A stretch of DNA of 25,033 nucleotides from a virus: positions 1-25,033 of the IMG/VR virus record IMGVR_UViG_3300033571_014625; one strand, 5' to 3'. The position numbers were made by a program, and so were the translations under genes. Position 1 is the first letter of the stretch. The number at the start of each line of letters is the position of its first letter. Below the pieces are notes generated by a model, which had not been told where the DNA came from, did not search any database, and saw only the letters and a program-made list of their open reading frames with translations. Shown here in pieces: positions 22,922 to 25,033 of this stretch.

Positions 22922-25033
22922 ATGGTAGATAGCGTAAGAAAGCCTGGGGTAGAAATTACTCAAAGGATTACAACCAATTCACCAACCATCTCTGCACCCA
23001 ATCTTGTTCCTTGTGTTGTCGGACCTGCATTTGAGGTTGTGGAGCTTTTAGATCAAAACGGATCTTTAACTACCGATTCAAAGCTAAAAGACTCTCAGGG
23101 AAATGATATTACATATCAACAGATTTCAAAGTCTGTAGAAGTTATTGACTTTCCAACATCAAAGGCGGACTCCACACAAATGTCCGTGTTATCTGATGAA
23201 GTTCAAGTAGCGTTGTCTAATGGTAAGAAATATGATATTTTGCCAATTAGACCAAGCAGTGCATTTTTAGCTTACGCTAATTTTTCATATAAAGCTGGGG
23301 TATTTCTTTATGGTGCGCCTAACAACTACGCTGTAAGCTTTAATGTCGCAGTAGATGTTATTTCTCGTACTCAAGTTGTATCTGACAAATTACTTAATAT
23401 AAGTGTGAACCTAGCCTCTTATGCCGACTTGGCAGAGGCTATTAACACAGAAATGGGATTTGAATTTGCCCACGCTATTCAATTAAATGTCCCAAATCTT
23501 GGCCCAACAGACGGTATTTTATTATTAAGTCAGCGATATGGCGCTGGAAGTAGTGTTACACTAAGATTCCAAAGTGGTGGTAATAACGCAAATCATATTG
23601 CTTGGGGGTTAGCTGCTAAAACCTATAGAGTTGAAGGTTCTGGCTTTAAAACACAAGATGAGTCAGCTAATAACGTTACTGTATCCCCTTATATCGTTTA
23701 TAGTCGTGGTAAGTTTTTCAATGCTGACGATATTAGTGCCATCTCTGGAGATGCAGATAGCTATCTTGGACAAGGTAAGATACCACCAATTTGGGTAACT
23801 GGATCAGTTGATGCCACCGATGTTTCTAATATTGAAATTACACGCCCAAGTGCCGTTACATTTACAAGTGGAGGCTCACAAAGAGATATACCTCTCAAGG
23901 GTGCTACTAGATTTGCTAATGGTGATCTATTTTTCGCAAATGGCCCATTTGGTAGCTCAGTATCTGGCGTACAAGTTGCACAAGTAGAAGCAAACCGTTT
24001 TAAATTAGTAACAGTCGATACAGCTAATAGTGTCTATGATGCTCAAGGTAATATTGTTGATCAACGATACCTCGATTTCAAATTAGGTGAACTGACATCA
24101 CCTAATCCTTTTGGACCTAAGAACGCTTTTTTCCGCGCACAAAATATTAATTCCGTTAACGAAACCTCTACCTTTGCTGAGGTTTCTATTGAAATTGATA
24201 CAGGTGCTTTCGGTTATATTGCGCCAACAGGCGGTTCAATTAGCTTAGTATTGAAAAATGTTGATCAAGCTATTCTGGGAGCAGATGGTTTAGAGCTTAA
24301 GCTATTACTAACAAACGGTGATGTTATCGGGAATGAATACACATTTACAGCAGGGCCTAATTACGCAAACGTTGCTGCTCTTATTACAGCGATATCAGAT
24401 GCGCTAGTAGCAGATGGCGTAACAGACTTTGTAATCTCTAGTGTAAATGGTAATGCTAATGCACTAAATATTAAGACAGTGCTCAAAGGCGCATCAATCA
24501 GCTTGCAAGTACGAGGTTCTTTGCTTGCACTATTTGAAAGTCTAAACGGTGTTGATTATACAGCTGCTGATATCTTGACAGACGAAGGCAACGATGAAAC
24601 TATTCCAGACTTGGCTGGTGAAACTATAAGTTTATTCTTTAACGGTAATGATAAGTCTGTAGACATTCTAGCAACCACAGATAGCCTAGACGCTTTTGTT
24701 GCTAGAATCAACGAAACTGTTGGTGCAGTTGTTTCTACAATTACAGAGAGCAACGGAGATAGATTCTTTAATCTTAGAACATATTTGCGTGGTATGGCTG
24801 GTAGTATTAAAGTATCGGACTTCTCCCCCCTTGGTATTTTAGATAAACCTATTGCTTATGGTACAGGTCGCCCAGACCCAGACTTATTAGTTTATAGTGA
24901 TGGCGCTATTTTAATTGGTGCGGAAGCTCTTAGAAACTCAATTACAGGCCAACCACTCAAAAATATTCGTGCCGGTATTCATATTTCTTATCGTGCATTA
25001 CGCTTAGATCTTAGCCCAATTGCAAACGAACCA
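22922..25033 (+). CDS. Tail sheath protein (3' end outside window)
   Basis: An open frame of 704 codons runs from ATG 22922, behind GGGAGAC, to the last base of the window. The N-terminus has the sheath hallmark of a Pro-Gly-Val start followed by Thr/Ser-rich strands and a Val-Gly-Pro turn: RKPGVEITQRITTNSPTISA (6-25) and PCVVGPAF (30-37). Long beta-rich insertions follow, as in sheath proteins whose outer domains vary, and the visible end (ISYRALRLDLSPIANEP) resembles the start of the conserved C-terminal domain. It would form the contracting outer tube, showing a myovirus-type tail. The length suggests a large sheath, perhaps above 800 residues. No KxA-S/G motif is seen. Confidence 0.8.
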   Translation, partial: MVDSVRKPGVEITQRITTNSPTISAPNLVPCVVGPAFEVVELLDQNGSLTTDSKLKDSQGNDITYQQISKSVEVIDFPTSKADSTQMSVLSDEVQVALSNGKKYDILPIRPSSAFLAYANFSYKAGVFLYGAPNNYAVSFNVAVDVISRTQVVSDKLLNISVNLASYADLAEAINTEMGFEFAHAIQLNVPNLGPTDGILLLSQRYGAGSSVTLRFQSGGNNANHIAWGLAAKTYRVEGSGFKTQDESANNVTVSPYIVYSRGKFFNADDISAISGDADSYLGQGKIPPIWVTGSVDATDVSNIEITRPSAVTFTSGGSQRDIPLKGATRFANGDLFFANGPFGSSVSGVQVAQVEANRFKLVTVDTANSVYDAQGNIVDQRYLDFKLGELTSPNPFGPKNAFFRAQNINSVNETSTFAEVSIEIDTGAFGYIAPTGGSISLVLKNVDQAILGADGLELKLLLTNGDVIGNEYTFTAGPNYANVAALITAISDALVADGVTDFVISSVNGNANALNIKTVLKGASISLQVRGSLLALFESLNGVDYTAADILTDEGNDETIPDLAGETISLFFNGNDKSVDILATTDSLDAFVARINETVGAVVSTITESNGDRFFNLRTYLRGMAGSIKVSDFSPLGILDKPIAYGTGRPDPDLLVYSDGAILIGAEALRNSITGQPLKNIRAGIHISYRALRLDLSPIANEP

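Overview
This window reads as part of the genome of a large tailed bacteriophage with a contractile tail. It is an AT-rich, almost gap-free run of virion and packaging genes, mostly on the + strand. The anchors are the C-terminal part of a bacterial-type RNA polymerase beta' subunit, a probable baseplate spike, the terminase large subunit, a probable prohead protease, a probable major capsid protein, neck or connector candidates and a tail sheath. Many genes overlap by 1-8 bases or are 2-12 bases apart, most have a clear GGAG-type ribosome binding site, and no rRNA, tRNA or CRISPR array was seen. The host cannot be named, but sigma70-like promoters and strong Shine-Dalgarno sites argue for an ordinary bacterial expression system.

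Layout. (1) 1-6949: one tightly coupled + strand operon holding beta' (5' end outside the window), the spike candidate, a 690-aa multi-motif protein, three proteins of unknown function, and a tiny secreted protein of 52 codons. (2) 6950-8613: an accessory (moron-like) cassette of three small genes. It has its own repeated 43-bp promoter-like element, duplicated leader sequences and a terminator-like hairpin pair. (3) 8610-11257: the terminase large subunit gene lies between two minus-strand genes; the second encodes an excisionase/MerR-type HTH protein. (4) 11258-18876: a head module with two internal-protein candidates, the protease, a very acidic scaffold candidate behind a sigma70-like promoter, three small proteins, a decoration-protein candidate and the major capsid protein. 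(5) 18877-25033: a sigma70-like promoter, then neck and connector genes, ending in a tail sheath gene cut by the window edge.

How the genes fit together. The capsid protein, scaffold candidate and protease would build and mature the prohead. TerL would fill it through a portal that I could not identify here. The neck proteins would join it to the sheathed tail, which ends in the spike. The most striking unexplained pattern is a short motif, hydrophobic-x-K-x-A-(S/G), that recurs in about eleven otherwise unrecognised proteins. It sits near their N-termini and at spaced internal positions; in four of them it is exactly L13-x-K15-x-A17. It is essentially absent from TerL, the sheath, the connector candidates and beta'. 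I infer that it may be a capsid-targeting or protease-cleavage signal shared by proteins packed inside the head.
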